Shown piece after piece: positions 21,503-34,200 of a stretch of 64,000 nucleotides of DNA (positions within the stretch are counted from its first letter, which is position 1; each line of letters opens with the position of its first letter). The DNA comes from Xenoacremonium recifei. Lineage: Eukaryota; Ascomycota; Sordariomycetes; Hypocreales; Nectriaceae. A model generated the notes under the pieces. That model was not told the DNA's origin and searched no databases. It worked only from the letters and a program-made list of their open reading frames with translations. The translations under genes and the position numbers were made by a program. Location of the stretch: positions 62,001 to 126,000 of the forward strand of contig WOFQ01000007.1 of NCBI GenBank assembly GCA_012184525.1, in the 5' to 3' direction.

Positions 21503-22741
21503 TTAGACTGCGCTGTAGCCGCCCCGACTGCCTGTGCCCTGTACCGTGTTGAGCACGCGGCGAATCCAGTCCTTCATCAAGTAAGGGATGTCGCGCAGCG
21601 TATCGCCGTGCGGGAGGAGGTCCCATCCGCGGGCGCCGTAGCGGTTGTAGTTGAGCCAGGAGCCGAAGATGAGGTAGGCGGCGATGCCGAGGAAGACGCT
21701 GTATGGAGTTAGCGGGGTGCATGGGCATGAGCAGATTCATATAGAGGTTGATGATATGGGGGAGCAGATGATAGTTAGGGCAGGGAGATACTCACAGGAT
21801 GATGAACCAGGTGAAGAAGCCCCAGTGTTCGCTCTCCTTGCGCTCGCCGTCGGAATCATCACCACCGTCGTCCTCCCGCTTCTCGCAGGCGTACTTGGTG
21901 TGCCAAGTCAAGCGCAGGACATCCATATCGTTCTCATCGCCATAGCTATCCCAGATCAGCGCCGCACCCTCCTTCTTCAACTGGTGCTCCTTGGTGGTCT
22001 CGCCATCACCATCACCGTCACTCTTGTCACCGTCGCTCTTATCGTCACCATCCTTGGTCTTGTCATCGCCATCGCCGCTCGAGTCATCGCGCTTCCGCGT
22101 CTCCGTCTCGTACTTGTCCTCGGAATCCCACTCGCCCTCAAGCCCCGTCTTTTCCGGATCGCACAGGAACTCGATGATGGCCTTCTGGGAGCGGCGGTCC
22201 TTCACGGCGCCGCTTAGCGGGTGTTTGCCGCCCGTGAGCACGAGGCGCACGCCCTCCTTCTGCGAGTCTGATGTCGAGTCGCTGGACTTGAGCCGCGTGG
22301 CGTCGAAGTCAAACACCGAGCCGCCGACATCCTGGAGAGCGCCTGATATCGCGGTGACTTCGGTAACGGTGTCTGTATCGTCCTTGAGGAGGCGTTGAAT
22401 GGCACACACTAGGTCACATGTTTAGCTGTCTTCAATCGGCACCTTCGATACAGCGGGAACCATGACGCACCTCGAGTCCCATTTGGGCACTCCTCGCCCT
22501 TCTTGGACTTGCCGCTCTTCTTCAGCGGCTTGCAGATGTCGAGCGTGTACGTGGTGTTGAACAACTCGGGCGGGTTGGGCTCCCACCGCGACGTCACCAC
22601 CGAGTGCGGCCCGCCGAGCTTCTCGAAGTTGAAGCTGACGCCGCCGACGCGCAGATTCTTGCAATCGAGCGAGGTGGCGCTGTGCGCGGGCGGCGCGAGC
22701 AGCAGCGAGAATAAGAGGCTGGAAAGCTGTGGTCGATGCAT
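21503..22741 (-). CDS. ATG27: Autophagy-related protein 27 (Atg27)
   Basis: Type I membrane protein that cycles between Golgi/endosome, vacuole and the autophagosome-forming site and supports Atg9 transport. Exons 22741-22471, 22408-21796 and 21698-21503 give 359 aa. A signal peptide (MHRPQLSSLLFSLLLAPPAHS) is followed by a Cys-containing lumenal MRH-type domain and a very acidic Asp/Lys/Gly spacer (around 200-240). One membrane segment (FFTWFIILVFLGIAAYLIF) leads to a short cytosolic tail with NYNRYGARGWDLLPHGD. The protein ends in YSAV, the tyrosine sorting motif known at the end of yeast Atg27. The second intron interrupts the membrane segment, and its removal restores the helix. Confidence 0.92.
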
Positions 22742-23506
22742 CGAGACCGAGGTTTAGAGATGGAGGATGGATGGATGGTGCTCGATCGGCAGGGGCAGAC
22801 GGATCGGCGAGGAGTGAAGGACAACAACTGTGATGCTGATGCTTGCAATCGATAGAGACAGGGACGGCAGAAAATGGCTATCAGGAATATGCTGGGATAG
22901 GAACTGGTCACGCCGAGCTATCGCGGGATGTTCTCAGGTGGCTAGGCTGACCAGGCTTCATGGGTTTGGTTTGGTTTGGTTTAGTAAGGCAAGGCAAGGC
23001 AGTAGCCAAGACAAGCTCTCCCGTCGAGGTCCGGCCAGGCCAACTGAGGTCATAGCATGTCTGGAGGGTGGATGCCGCGCACGTGACCCGACTCGACTCA
23101 TAACCTCCAGCTGATCCGAATGGCGACAGATACCAATTCTCCGTAAGACCAGTCGTATTCATTCTCATACGGCATGCTACCTCTTGTACTGATACATTCG
23201 CTCCCTAGAATACAGTCCCTAACGCCGTGACGATAGCCCAACCAGCCAGCCAAATATTAAGGATCAAGCCCGCCCACCCGTAGACAGAGCTTATGAGGGA
23301 AGCTCGCGCGGTAAGAAACCAAACCGATCAAAGAAAAACCGCCCTTGGGGTATAACCTGGAAAGTCATGCCGTACGTAGACCAAACTGCTGGTCAACAAG
23401 AAAAACATAATCAAAGCAACCATTCCTTCCTGAACTCCGTTCCCTGTGATGTTCCAACCCCGTCGTTGCTCCGTGATCATCCAACGTCTCCATGCTCCGT
23501 CGTCCT
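22742..23506. other. Intergenic region, ATG27 / SPT20
   Basis: 765 bp between two minus-strand genes, with the ATG27 promoter and SPT20 3' UTR. A GGTTT run (22972-22984) followed by GGCAA repeats (22988-23000) forms a small simple-repeat patch. No gene is visible. Confidence 0.5.
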
Positions 23507-26500
23507 TTACATCCCCTGGTGGCCCATCATCCCACCCATTCCTTGCATTGCAGCTTGTTGCTGTTGTTGTTGCTGCAACTGCTGCTGCTGCTGTATCATC
23601 ATCTGCTGTTGCGCTCTCCGTTGCGCCAATCCTTGTTGGAATAGATTCTGCGCCTGGACGATTGAGCTCTGCTTCAACTTCTCTAATGTCTCGGCAGGGA
23701 TATTCTCGACACCTCCAGTTCTCTGCGCGAGGGCCGTTACGTGCTTCTGGTATATTTGTCTTGCCTGGTTTTGCAGCTGAGCTTGCATGGACATCGGTTG
23801 TTGCGGCATCTGCTGCTGCTGATTTTGCTGCGACATTTGTTGCTGTTGCTGTTGTGCCTGCTGCTGCGCTGCCTGCTGCTGCGCTTGTTGTTGCTGCAAG
23901 GCTGCGAGAGTTGCCATGTTCATGTTGTTGCCATTCATCATCTGGCCGCTCATTTGCCGTTGCATAGCATTGCCCATTTGACCACCGTTCATCTGGTTCA
24001 TCCGCGCCATTTGCAGCTGTGCCTGCATCTGGGGCGTCATTTGCTGCCGCATGTTTCCTTGCATGTTCATGTTCTGCAGTTGCTGGGCATATTGTTGGAC
24101 CAGCTGCTGGTTCATCATGCCTGCCTGCTGGGGTTGTTGCTGAGCCTGCTGCTGGGCTTGCTGCTGCTGCTGGATCATAGCCTGGCGTTGCAGCACCTGG
24201 ATCATCTGCGCCTGCTGCTGGGGAGTAAGATTCTGGCCGTTCATGTTCATGTTCATATTCATGTTCATGTTGCCGTTGACGTTGCCGTTCATCATGCCGT
24301 TTTGCATTCCGGCCATCTGCTGCTGTTGCTGCATGGCGCGTTGCTGCGCTGCCATTTGCGCGATGACCTGCGGGCTCGGCTGATTGAGACCGGGGTTCAT
24401 CATCATGTTTTGACCCATCTGTGAGTTTTGAGCCATCATATTTGGTGGTGGGCTGGCTTGCGTCATCCGTGGTGTTGCCATCACCGTGGGACGGTTCACA
24501 GGTGTTCCATGAGGCATCTGTGGCGTCGAGTGTGGCATGCGTGGTGTTCCAGATGGATGGCTCTGTTGGCTGCCACGGGCCGACATGTTGTGAGCCATAG
24601 GAACTGACATAGGATGGTTTTGAACCACGGAGGAAGACCGCGGTGGGCTTCCAGCCATTCCAGAGTTCGTTTGTTGCATAGGGACGCTTGCAACCATAGG
24701 AGAAGACATATTTTGCGGTGTGCCCTGTCTGACGATCGGTGAAGACGCAGGAGGTTGAGAGATTTGGGTCTGGAAGCGTGGCTGTACTTGGCCAGACATG
24801 CCATTGGGTAGAGTAGTTGGGATAGCTCCATTAGCCATGCCATTGGCCATGCCGTTAGCCATGGCATTAGTAACCTGAGCAGGGAGTTGCTGTGGCATAG
24901 GTGGTCTGGGCGTGGCCTGAGGATTGGGTGTAGATTGCGCTGCCCGGGCCGCGGCAACCGCTTGAGCTTGTTGCTGTGCTTCTCGCCGCATCTGGGCTTC
25001 TCTTTGCGCTGCAGCCGCCGCGGCGGCAGCTTCCCGTCGCTTCTCTTGCTCGGCCGCTTGCTGAGCTTGCTGGGCTTGCTGCCTCTGTTGCAGTATCATA
25101 GCCTCTTGTTGAGCTTGTGCCTGTTGCTTCTGTTGTTGAAGTCTTCGGTCGTTCTCTTGTTGCTTGATCTTCTCCTGCTCCTTTCTCTCTGCTTGTTCAC
25201 GTTTGATGTCTTCGAACAACTTGAATCGCTCAAACGTTGCATCAAACGTTGCCGCACCAGTCTGAGCATCTGCGTCTGCTCCGCCAGCGCTCTGAGCGCC
25301 GTTAGCACCAGATGTAAACCGCTCGTCCAAGAACAACAGATAACGTTCATTCTCTGCTGCTGCTGCTTCATCGGCTGCCATCTCCGCGACAGTGCGCTTG
25401 CGCGTCTTGGGCTTGGGAGGTGGCGCTGAGTGGCTGGGATGTGCCATGGCGTCGAGGAGAATGATTGTTTCCTCAGCACTGGCTGTCGGCTCTAGGATTA
25501 GGGGAGCATTGGTTGCCAGCAGAATTTGCCCTTCTGCCGCGTGAATATTGGTTCCATCCAGCTCCATTCGTTCCCGTTTCTGGCGTTTCGCCGGCGGCGG
25601 CATGCTCGAAGCTGTAGGCGTCGGGGGAACCAAAGTCAAGGGGGTTGAAGGGGGAACGAGTCCAGGAGTGTCGAGAATGCGTCCATCGTTGGCCCCTCGA
25701 GGTGTCGCAGCCTTGATGAGAAGATCAACCTCGAGACTCTGCTGGGTTGGATGAAGGACCACTGTGAAGATCTTTGGTTTAGAGGCCTTGCTTTTTGATG
25801 AGTCGTCCGTGGGAAGGGCCGGCGCGGGCATGCTCTCTTTGTCTTTATCTTGTGCGGTCTTGTTCTTGGAGTCATCTCCTTTCTCCTTATCACCACTCGT
25901 CATCTCCTTGGGGAACGGCACGAATGATGAAGGGGTCAAGTACTGGCTGGGTTTATGGATTGAGGATGACGACACGTTGCTGCCAGTTGTTGACATTCGT
26001 CGAGCAACATCTTTAGTCTGTGTACCGGTCTTATGGTCGTGGACTTGAACAATGAGGCAGCCATCGTAAAACGGAACCCCGGCCTGGCTGAGGACTGGGA
26101 GCAGGTCATGCGGAACGGTACGAGCTCGGAGGTGCTCGAGGAAGATTTTCATCGGGGATTTATACGGAAACATGCCGTCTTGGCCGTCGAATCGGAAATG
26201 GTTAGGGTGCATGTGCACAACGAGTGAGGGAGGGCGGCCGGCATGTTTCTTGAGGACATATCGATCGGTGACGACTAGTTCCATGTTAGAGTGAGCACGA
26301 CCAATGGGCCTCAGTAAGCAGTACCATAAGGTGGCGGCTCGTTGTGAGCCGCGGTATCGAGAGCCAGGGACGCGGAGCGAAGGCCAATGCTATTCCGCGA
26401 GTTCCTTCCGAGCCCTTGCATTGAGCTCTCCCTACGAGCTCGGTTGACGGGCCGGACGGTGGACGCGGTGATGGAGCGTTCACTGGCGGAATGGGGCGGT

Positions 26501-26658
26501 TGTTTCGCGCTCGAGGGCGGCTTCTTGGCCGACATTGACGGCGACGGCGATGACTTGGAGGATTGCACGGCTCCGTTGGTCTGGATGCCGGGCGGGATGG
26601 GACGCTTGACTTTGCCGCCCACGCTGTGGGAGACGACGGGGCCGACGACGGGCGCCAT
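23507..26658 (-). CDS. SPT20: SAGA complex subunit Spt20
   Basis: Core structural subunit of the SAGA histone acetyltransferase co-activator, nuclear. Exon 1 is 26658-26325 and exon 2 26274-23507. The 50-nt intron (GTACTG...CTAG) joins PPPY to VVTDRYVLKKH, giving 1033 aa. The first ~110 residues are basic and Ser/Pro-rich. The Spt20 domain follows (AGRPPSLVVHMHPNHFRFDGQDG, FLEHLRAR, GVPFYDGCLIVQVHDH). A charged coiled-coil region and a long Gln/Met/Asn-rich half complete the protein. The start is the ATG opening the longest frame into the splice site; a further upstream start cannot be excluded. Confidence 0.88.
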
Positions 26659-27312
26659 GATATCGAAGTCGCGCTGCGCCGGGCGGGCAGCAGGGGTATA
26701 TCTATACTAGGGCGCTCTCTCCGCGGGTCTCTATGCTGCGATGAAGAGATCACGCTGTGGCGCAAACATCGATGTCGGTTTCGCAATGGCGCCGCGCGGA
26801 GGTTGGGTTTGGGTTTGGTGTTGAGTTGACGTTGGAGTCGCGGGTCGCTTGCGGTTATGCGTATGTATGCGGAGAGGGCCGACTCGGTTGAGCCCGGACG
26901 TCAGATCGTCCGGCGGTTCGGGGGCTAATGATAATAGAAATGATCCATGGACTTGTGGGAGCGATGCGAAACGCGGGGGCGCAGGCGATTCCGGGATTGT
27001 CGACGGGCGGGGGAAGCGTGAGGTTGACGTTCAGGTCGAGGTCTACCCTTTGAGTCGCCGCATCACGGGTTGCCGTTGGACTGACCGGAGTGAACGCTAT
27101 GTCAGAAATCACGTGACCCGGTCCCAAGGTCCCAGCACTCCGCTGCCGGGCTCTGACGGATGATGAAACTGGGGAACTCGCATTTGGACAGTTCAAAAAT
27201 TCATATTCACAGTAAAGTATCCTAAATAGCCAGTATTCACTACGTGTCCTCATGTACGAACCCAAAATTTGCAAGGTATCTTCCGCCGGTTCATCGCATG
27301 CCGTCCCGTTCC
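26659..27312. other. Intergenic region upstream of SPT20
   Basis: 650 bp between the SPT20 start and the end of the Pex22-like gene, both minus strand. It carries the SPT20 promoter and the neighbour's 3' UTR. No other gene is visible. Confidence 0.5.
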
Positions 27313-28630
27313 CTATTCCTGCCCCTGGACTCGGCGCGCCCAATCATCGTTAACCCTCATGCCATCAACCACCACAACTCCACGCCCGCGGCCAACACGC
27401 TCAGGACGCTGCCACCATTGCTCGCTCTTTGCAGATCTCTCGGCTTCCGACTCACTGTCAGCTAAGCCTCCGGAGCCATTATCAGCGCCGACAACCAAGA
27501 TGACGTCATGACGAAGCCAGGTCTGGAGGTTGGTGATGATGCTTCCATTCTCTCCCGAAAGGGATTCCTGGAGGTAGATGACCTCGGGCTGCAAGTGGCG
27601 CAGAATATGGACATGGCCGTTAGGGGTCGTGAACGGGAGCACCATGGTCTCCTTCTCAACCAATGCCAGGGCCTCCGAATAAATCGCGTTGAATGCAGGG
27701 TTCGACGACCTAGGAGATTTTAGCAAGCGCCACAGGAACTAGGACGGGCTTTTTACATGGGGCTCTTGGACTCTTCGCCAGGGGTTTGCACTTGATCGTG
27801 TCCAATGTTAGAAAATGAAGAGCTCAGCGAAGGAGGCGGCAGGTTACTCGTAGCAGTATCCATTGCAGTATCCTTTAGACCGGGGGCATAGATCAGAACG
27901 AATAGTTTGATCTTGGAGAAATCATTGTGACGGGGAATATGGGACAGGATTGACTATTCCACGGCTGTCAGTGCGGTTCGCGTTGCAAGCTGGCGGTTGT
28001 ACTTACGGCGTGCTGGTGGAAGGCGTCCTCTTCGATCTGCGCAGCGGGGGAGTCTGCAGAGACAACGATCGCGACAGTCTTGCGTCTTCGGCTACTGTTG
28101 CTCGTCGCCGTCGCGGGGCCGGGGCTGCGTTCCTTCTTTTCTGCTTCTTCAGACCAAGGGTTACTCTCGCCGTACGGACTCTTATCCTCCTCTCGGATTG
28201 AAGCTAGGGCTTTACCCATGGCTGCACTGGCGGCGGCAACGCCAGCCGTGATTGTCTTTCCAGTAGAGTCGAAGAACTGCTGCGGGCTAGGCGTTCGTCG
28301 GAGCGCTCCTGTCATGCGCGAGCCCCAGCCAGTTCCGAGCGTGTCTTCCTCCCCGGGGGCGAGCCCATGGCTCTCGGTATCAGGTCGCGGCGGTTTCTCG
28401 GGCAGTTTGGGGTCTCTCGACGCCCCGTACGGAGGGTTGTCGCCATAGTCGGCGTTCTCGTAGTCCAGGTCCGGCTCGTGCTCGACCTCTTCGTCCTCCT
28501 TGTCTCGCTGGCTCCAAACCCAGGCGGCCAGGCCAACCGTGGCAACCGTGACCGTCACGGCCAGCGGCACCCAGTGACTCCAAACTCCATGTCGCGAGCG
28601 CGACGAACCGCGGTCGTATCGGTCGGACAT
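27313..28630 (-). CDS. PEX22: Pex22-like peroxisomal membrane protein
   Basis: Resembles the Pezizomycotina Pex22-like family. Yeast Pex22 anchors the E2 enzyme Pex4 at the peroxisome for recycling of import receptors. Exons are 28630-28007, 27953-27757 and 27709-27313, with introns of 53 and 47 nt (donors GTAAGT and GTAAAA), giving 405 aa. One membrane segment lies near the N terminus (WVPLAVTVTVATVGLAAWVW, about 20-39), followed by an acidic linker. A globular part starts at RRRKTVAIVVSADSP and includes KIKLFVLIYAPGLKD, NPAFNAIYSEALALVEKET and TTPNGHVHILRHLQPEVIYL. The fold looks alpha/beta. The tail is Ser/Glu/Arg-rich. Family naming is from recollected similarity, so function is inferred. 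Confidence 0.72.
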
Positions 28631-29318
28631 TTACACGGCGGGTTGTCGCATTGCTGGGTGGACGGGTGTTGTGCCTTAGGCGGAAAGGCGGGCAGCCTCG
28701 TCAGACTGATGACAGACCCGGCCGTATGTGACTGAAGCTGGCGATGGTTCTTCGCGACACGTCGTCGTCGTCGTCGTCGTCGTCGTCGGGCCGTGCAGCG
28801 TCGCTTGTTGAAGAGAGAAACCTGTCTGTGGCTGGAGGCTGGATCAGCTCCTCATTAGCTTGGGACGAGCCGGTGGCTGGTTATCACTGAACATCAACAA
28901 CAAGGTGGAGCTGAGGTGTCATCCCCCAGCAACCCACCGCTGGTCCCGAGGTCCGATGCCATTTCAGGGGCCAGGTGACAGGGGTCTCATACGGGAACAT
29001 CCTATATCCGTGCCGAGGCGCAGCTGCACGTGAACTGCGGGATGCCTTAGTCAGCGTCGCAAGCTGTGGCTTGTGAGTGAGCCCCGCGACCACGCATCAG
29101 CCACACGTGGGGCAGCCATCTTTTTTTGACACGGTCAGAGCCGTTGGAGCTCATGTGTGACTCTTCGCATATAAAGATTCAGCAACCACTAAGGTTGAAG
29201 CAACACCCCTCTATCGGACTACAAACCCTCGTTCCACTGCCTTGTTCGGATATTCCGACAAAGCCTTCCCTTTGGGGCTTCATATTTCCGCCCGCCGACC
29301 TCGGCAACTCTCAGCATC
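28631..29318. other. Divergent promoter region, PEX22-like / GCD1
   Basis: 690 bp shared by two divergent genes. It contains a (GTC)9 microsatellite at 28761-28787. No gene is visible. Confidence 0.55.
28761..28787. repeat. (GTC)9 trinucleotide microsatellite
   Basis: Nine perfect GTC units (CGA on the other strand) sit 130 bp upstream of the Pex22-like start, in the shared divergent promoter region. Confidence 0.95.
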
Positions 29319-31265
29319 ATGCCCCACGCCGTCAACATGCCCGCGACAGGGCTTCAGGCCATCATCCTGTGCGGTCCGGGTTCCTCGTTCCCAACCTTCA
29401 CCTCAAACCCCGATGAGAACCCCAAGGCTCTGCTTCCGATCGCAAACCGTCCTATGGTGTGGTATCCTATTGACTTTTGCTATCGGATGGGAATCACAGG
29501 TATGTTACTCCCGAGTCGTATAGTACCCTTACCCTAAGGTGCGCTTGAGTGAGATGCATCTGTTGAAATGCAAGACTTCGACAAATCCGCTTCTCCTCGG
29601 CTTCTTTACACCTGGGTATTTTCCAACGGGGAATCTTTCGTTTCGACCTTTCGCCCGATGTGAACAATAAGAGGCTGACGGGAACAGGCATAACTCTCAT
29701 ATGTCCTCCGTCGGCATCGCAGGCCATCACAACTGCTCTAAACACAAACATATTTCTTACTTCGCTGCCACTGCCGCGTCCTGATATCCTAGCTCCAGCA
29801 GGCCTGGACCAGAATACTGGAACAGCGGAGATCTTGCGACTCCCTGAGGTTCGAGAACTCATCACTGGTGACTTCATTGTCCTCCCATGCGACTTGGTCT
29901 GCGAACTTGGGGGAGAGAAGCTGGTGCAAGCATGGATGGTGAAGTCAGCTAGTCTCACAGACCTTCTTGGGACCTCCAGGCTCTCCAACGGCCATCGATC
30001 ACTGCACAGCGGAGGTCTTGGTGTGTTTTACAATACTAAGACCGTCGCTCCGGTAAAGGGGGAGAACACCGACTTCATTGCCACGGCCACACCCGACAAG
30101 CCGACAATTGCCCCTTCCAAAGGCTCCCTGTTCTCCAGTCTCTCTAAGCTAGTCTATTCTATGCCGACAGATTCCCTGAACGATCTCACAGACGAGCGCA
30201 AAGGCTTCCCGATACGTCATGGCCTGCTGAGGGCACATCCTCGCATTCGGATGCTAACCAACCACCGAGACGCCCATATCTACATCTTTCCTCGTTGGAT
30301 TCTGGACTTCATCAAAGAGAATGAGCGCATGGAGAGTATAGGTGAGGATGTGATCGGGTGGTGGGCTAAGGCGGGCTGGCAATCGGGACTGGCGGAGAAG
30401 CTGCAGATGCGGTCAGTCTGTGGTCTGGATCGCGTCGACGATGATGTCGAATCTACTACGGGCGGCGAATCATCATCACCGCAGGAGTCAAGCTCGGCTA
30501 CGGGCTCAGCAGAGGGCGCAAAGGCTGGCTCGAACGCTCCGACGGTACAGGTGTCGGACTTGCGTGCTTCAACGGGAAACGATACTTCTAAGGGTGCATC
30601 CGATTTTGAGGTGCCACAAATCCTTGCTTATATTCACCCATCTCCGGAAAAGACGCCACTCATCCGACGCGTTGATACAGCACAGATCCTGTTGGCTGTG
30701 TCGTTGCATCTTGCCAAGCTGCCGTCACTGGAGGAGACTGGCGGCGAACCCTCTTCGCCGTATGCCCACGCAAAGAAAGTGGCGTACCCTGAAGGTGTCA
30801 AGCCTCGTACTACGATTACGAAGCAGGACAGCCTTATCGCAGAGAACGTCACTGTCGAGGAGAAGACTTCCATCAAAGAGTGCGTGGTTGGTGCGAACTC
30901 TCAGATAAATGAGGGCGCCAAGCTCTCTCAGTGTCTCCTGATGGAAGGTGTTGTGGTTGGCAAGGGTTGCAAACTGACTCGTTGTATACTGGGAAAACGA
31001 TGTGTGATTGGGGCTGGGTCCGTCCTGACTGATTGCGAGGTGCAGGAGAATCTGCTTGTCGAAGCTCGAAGTAAGTTTTGCCACAGCTTCCCAACAAATA
31101 CTACAGGACCCGACTAACACTATTTTTTTTTTTTTTTTAGCCGAGGACAAGGACAACAAACTCATGAGCTCGGAGGGTTTGGAGGCAACTGAGGCGGAGA
31201 TGGATGAAGTTCTGCAAGAGGCGGAGGACGAAAGCTTAGCGGCTGAAGAGGCTATCATGGATTAA
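29319..31265 (+). CDS. GCD1: Translation initiation factor eIF2B, gamma subunit
   Basis: Catalytic-subcomplex subunit of eIF2B, the nucleotide exchange factor that recycles eIF2-GDP; cytosolic. Exons 29319-29499, 29688-31070 and 31141-31265 give 562 aa. Introns are 188 and 70 nt; the second ends in a 16-T tract before its AG. The N-terminal nucleotidyltransferase-like domain shows LQAIILCGPGSSFPTFTS, NPKALLPIANRPMVWYPID and, after intron 1, ITLICPPSASQ and GDFIVLPCDLVCE. A Ser-rich insert lies around 365-410. The C-terminal left-handed beta helix has hexapeptide-like repeats (IKECVVGANSQINEGAKLSQ, CILGKRCVIGAGSVLTDCEV), followed by an acidic tail ending AEEAIMD. Confidence 0.92.
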
Positions 31266-34200
31266 CCCCTTAAAAAAAAGCGAATATCCAACGTATCTTA
31301 TGCAATAGAACATTTAATCTTGCCGCAAATCACATAGGTCATATACGCGTAAATGAGCATTTACGACGTCTATTGATACCCTGTTGTTCTCATTTCAGCT
31401 GCGCCGTTGTGAACGAACATCTTCGCCGAACTAAGAGCGCTATCTGGTCAACCCTGGCCCGACACAATGGCTATGCTCCTTGGGGCAACAAAGAGTCAAT
31501 TTTAGCGAATAGAGACCCTGTTACAGGGCTAACGTTCATGCAGTGAGTGAGCAATAGGCCATGTCCATCTGATCCAATCTTGGTCCAGGTCTGTGTAGTT
31601 TGGCTTTTCCCGGTGCCATGGGCCCGGTATGAGCGTTATTTTATCACGCACGCATACTGGCCGGGCTGTCCGGATATCAAGCTGATGCCGAGATGGTATT
31701 TATCACATAGACTTGATGGCATCCTTCACGCAGCCTTCGTCGGCATCACAGTGCTCAGTGTCGCGATACCTTTCGTCGGTTGAGGCATATCGTGGAGGTT
31801 TCGGCGTTGCTCAGGGCCTACCGTGCCACTCAGAGGCCTTCACCGGGACAGGGCCCTCGGAAAACAGCTCTGGCCGCGCGGAAATCTACTTCTAGCTCCA
31901 GTTCCCATCGTGGAGGCCCCCGGAAGCAGCACGCATCCATAGCGTACCCCAGATCGATCGTACGAACCGTGGTAATGGGCCCGAAGGGCCGCAGGGGCAA
32001 TGCCGTGCCGTGTCGCCAGGAGCGGCTCGGAGCAGCCGTTGCCATCCTGACAAGCCTCTAGTCTCTTGTTCAGCTTCAGCTCTACCGGGGGGGCTGAGTT
32101 TCTGATCCGCAGAAAGAGGTGGAGCGGAATGCTGGGAGGCATCGCGCAAGGAACTGGTGGATCCGGTGATAATGAAGAAATGCTTGGAGACTTTGGGACA
32201 GTCATCCAGAGATTCATCCAAAGGGCGAAGTGGAGTCAATATTTTCAAAGAATGTAGAGATTGGGTACCGCTGGTGGTTACGATAAAAAGGAGGCTTACT
32301 AGCCCAGGTGTCCTTAAACGCTATATCCGTCCTCTACAATCCTTCACGTACATAGCCAGGAGGTCCTGCTCTTTTGAGACGGTTGATGGCTTCACGCAAC
32401 CTCAAAATCGTATCACTTTGAGGTGGCCAGCCGTTTTGGTTGTCAACGCGGGTGTCGCTGCTCGGCGAATGGACGGCCCACGATGCCCCCCTGAACTTGC
32501 CGCCGCCTAGATTCTAAGTGAAATAGGACCTAACATGCTGTCTCCGGTATTAATTACAACGAGACGAACTACACGGCCGCCTCAACTTAATGAGGACCAA
32601 GAACCTATGTGATTTGAGTCGAGACACGCCTCGTCCGATTGCCTCGACTTGCGACGCTCTTGCCTTTCTTTACTGAACAGTCAACGCCGGAGAGGCACTC
32701 AGTTGTGGTTCTATTATGGTATGGTCTCTGGCAAGAGGAGACAGCGGTCGAGATGGCGTACATGATGTAGTCGGAGTGACAAGCTTTGAGGAAAAATCAA
32801 GATTGAGAATAGCTTCAGCTTGACGGATATAAGAGGTATCTTCCGGACGAATGATGAGTGGCTGTGATATATTTATCTTCCGCCTCGCTGTCTTCTATGA
32901 GCTCCTTGAATCTTTTCCATTATATTGATAGCCAATTCTACCACCCTGGAGTGTTTGGCTGCCCTCATATACAAGGTATTATCGCAACGTGATGATTATG
33001 ACTCCCAGGCTTCCCACGATAAACAAACCACCTCCAAATCAGCCGCTCGCCTCGACTTACTAAGATATGTTTGGCTCTGGTTCACGGAGTTACCGAGGCA
33101 TTTCCGTCTCCAGCTTCCCCATGCTAGCTTCGCAATCGGATGGAGACGCGACCTCGCTTGAGATAACCCGACATAGAGTTTGATGGTCTTTTGATGCGAT
33201 TGGGAGGTTGTGAGAGCGATCCCCGCCATGCGGGAAACTAGGAACCCCGGGATCAAGCCGTGTATAACTTCAAGCTACTACGGCATTTCACATGGCCTGA
33301 TCTTGCTTGATAACGCATGCTGGGGAACATGCTTGTGCCATGGCGCCGGTTACGACGATCACCGGGTTCAGCTGGTTACCCTACAGAATAGAGGGGCATC
33401 TCAACCACTACCGGATCAGATCATGAGTGAAAGTTTACACCAGATGCAGGTCCCAGACAAACTAGTTTCAGGGTATTAATCGGGATCTTCACTTAGGGGT
33501 CCTCTTTCAGCCTGAATACTATCCCTGATTATGAGAGTTCGATAAGTCCAACGCCGAGTTCTCGGATCCGTTCAACGGACGTGCACCAAGGGACCATGAG
33601 GACGATCATGGCGGTTGTTGGGTCAATAAGAGGACAACTTGAGACAAATCACATGGAACGCCGAACACAAAGATATCAATTATCACATCAAGAAGAGATC
33701 TGCCATTGTCTGCGCGGAGTGAAATGCCTCATTGGCTGCTCCGGACAAAATGCCCCAGGATACTCAGACATCCGTGGGCAGCTAGACACGAGACAAAGAC
33801 GATGGGGACTACAGAGATAATTACTTTTGCCCTTTGCTTTTGGAACACAGTCACAATGACGTACAGGACTCAGGCCTTGAGGCCACGGGGTCGATGAAGA
33901 CCTTCACGGAGGTGCCAACATTCTGATTGCCTGTGCTCACTGTCCATTTAAGCTCGACGCGGCATTCCCCCAAAGGAGCTGCACGATACAGCGTTGCATT
34001 CGGGGCTTCTCCTCCGCATTATTCCCCTTGGCGAGGGGCTTAACGGAGACCCAACGGCACGGGCGATCACTACGACGCGGCGCGCATACTCACAGTAGGG
34101 TCCCCAGAATCTGCCAGATTTGACAGAGGACGATCTCTTGACGCGCCCGTTTACGTCCTCGAGCGAGCCAGATCAGGCACAGGCATGGCAACTGACCAGG

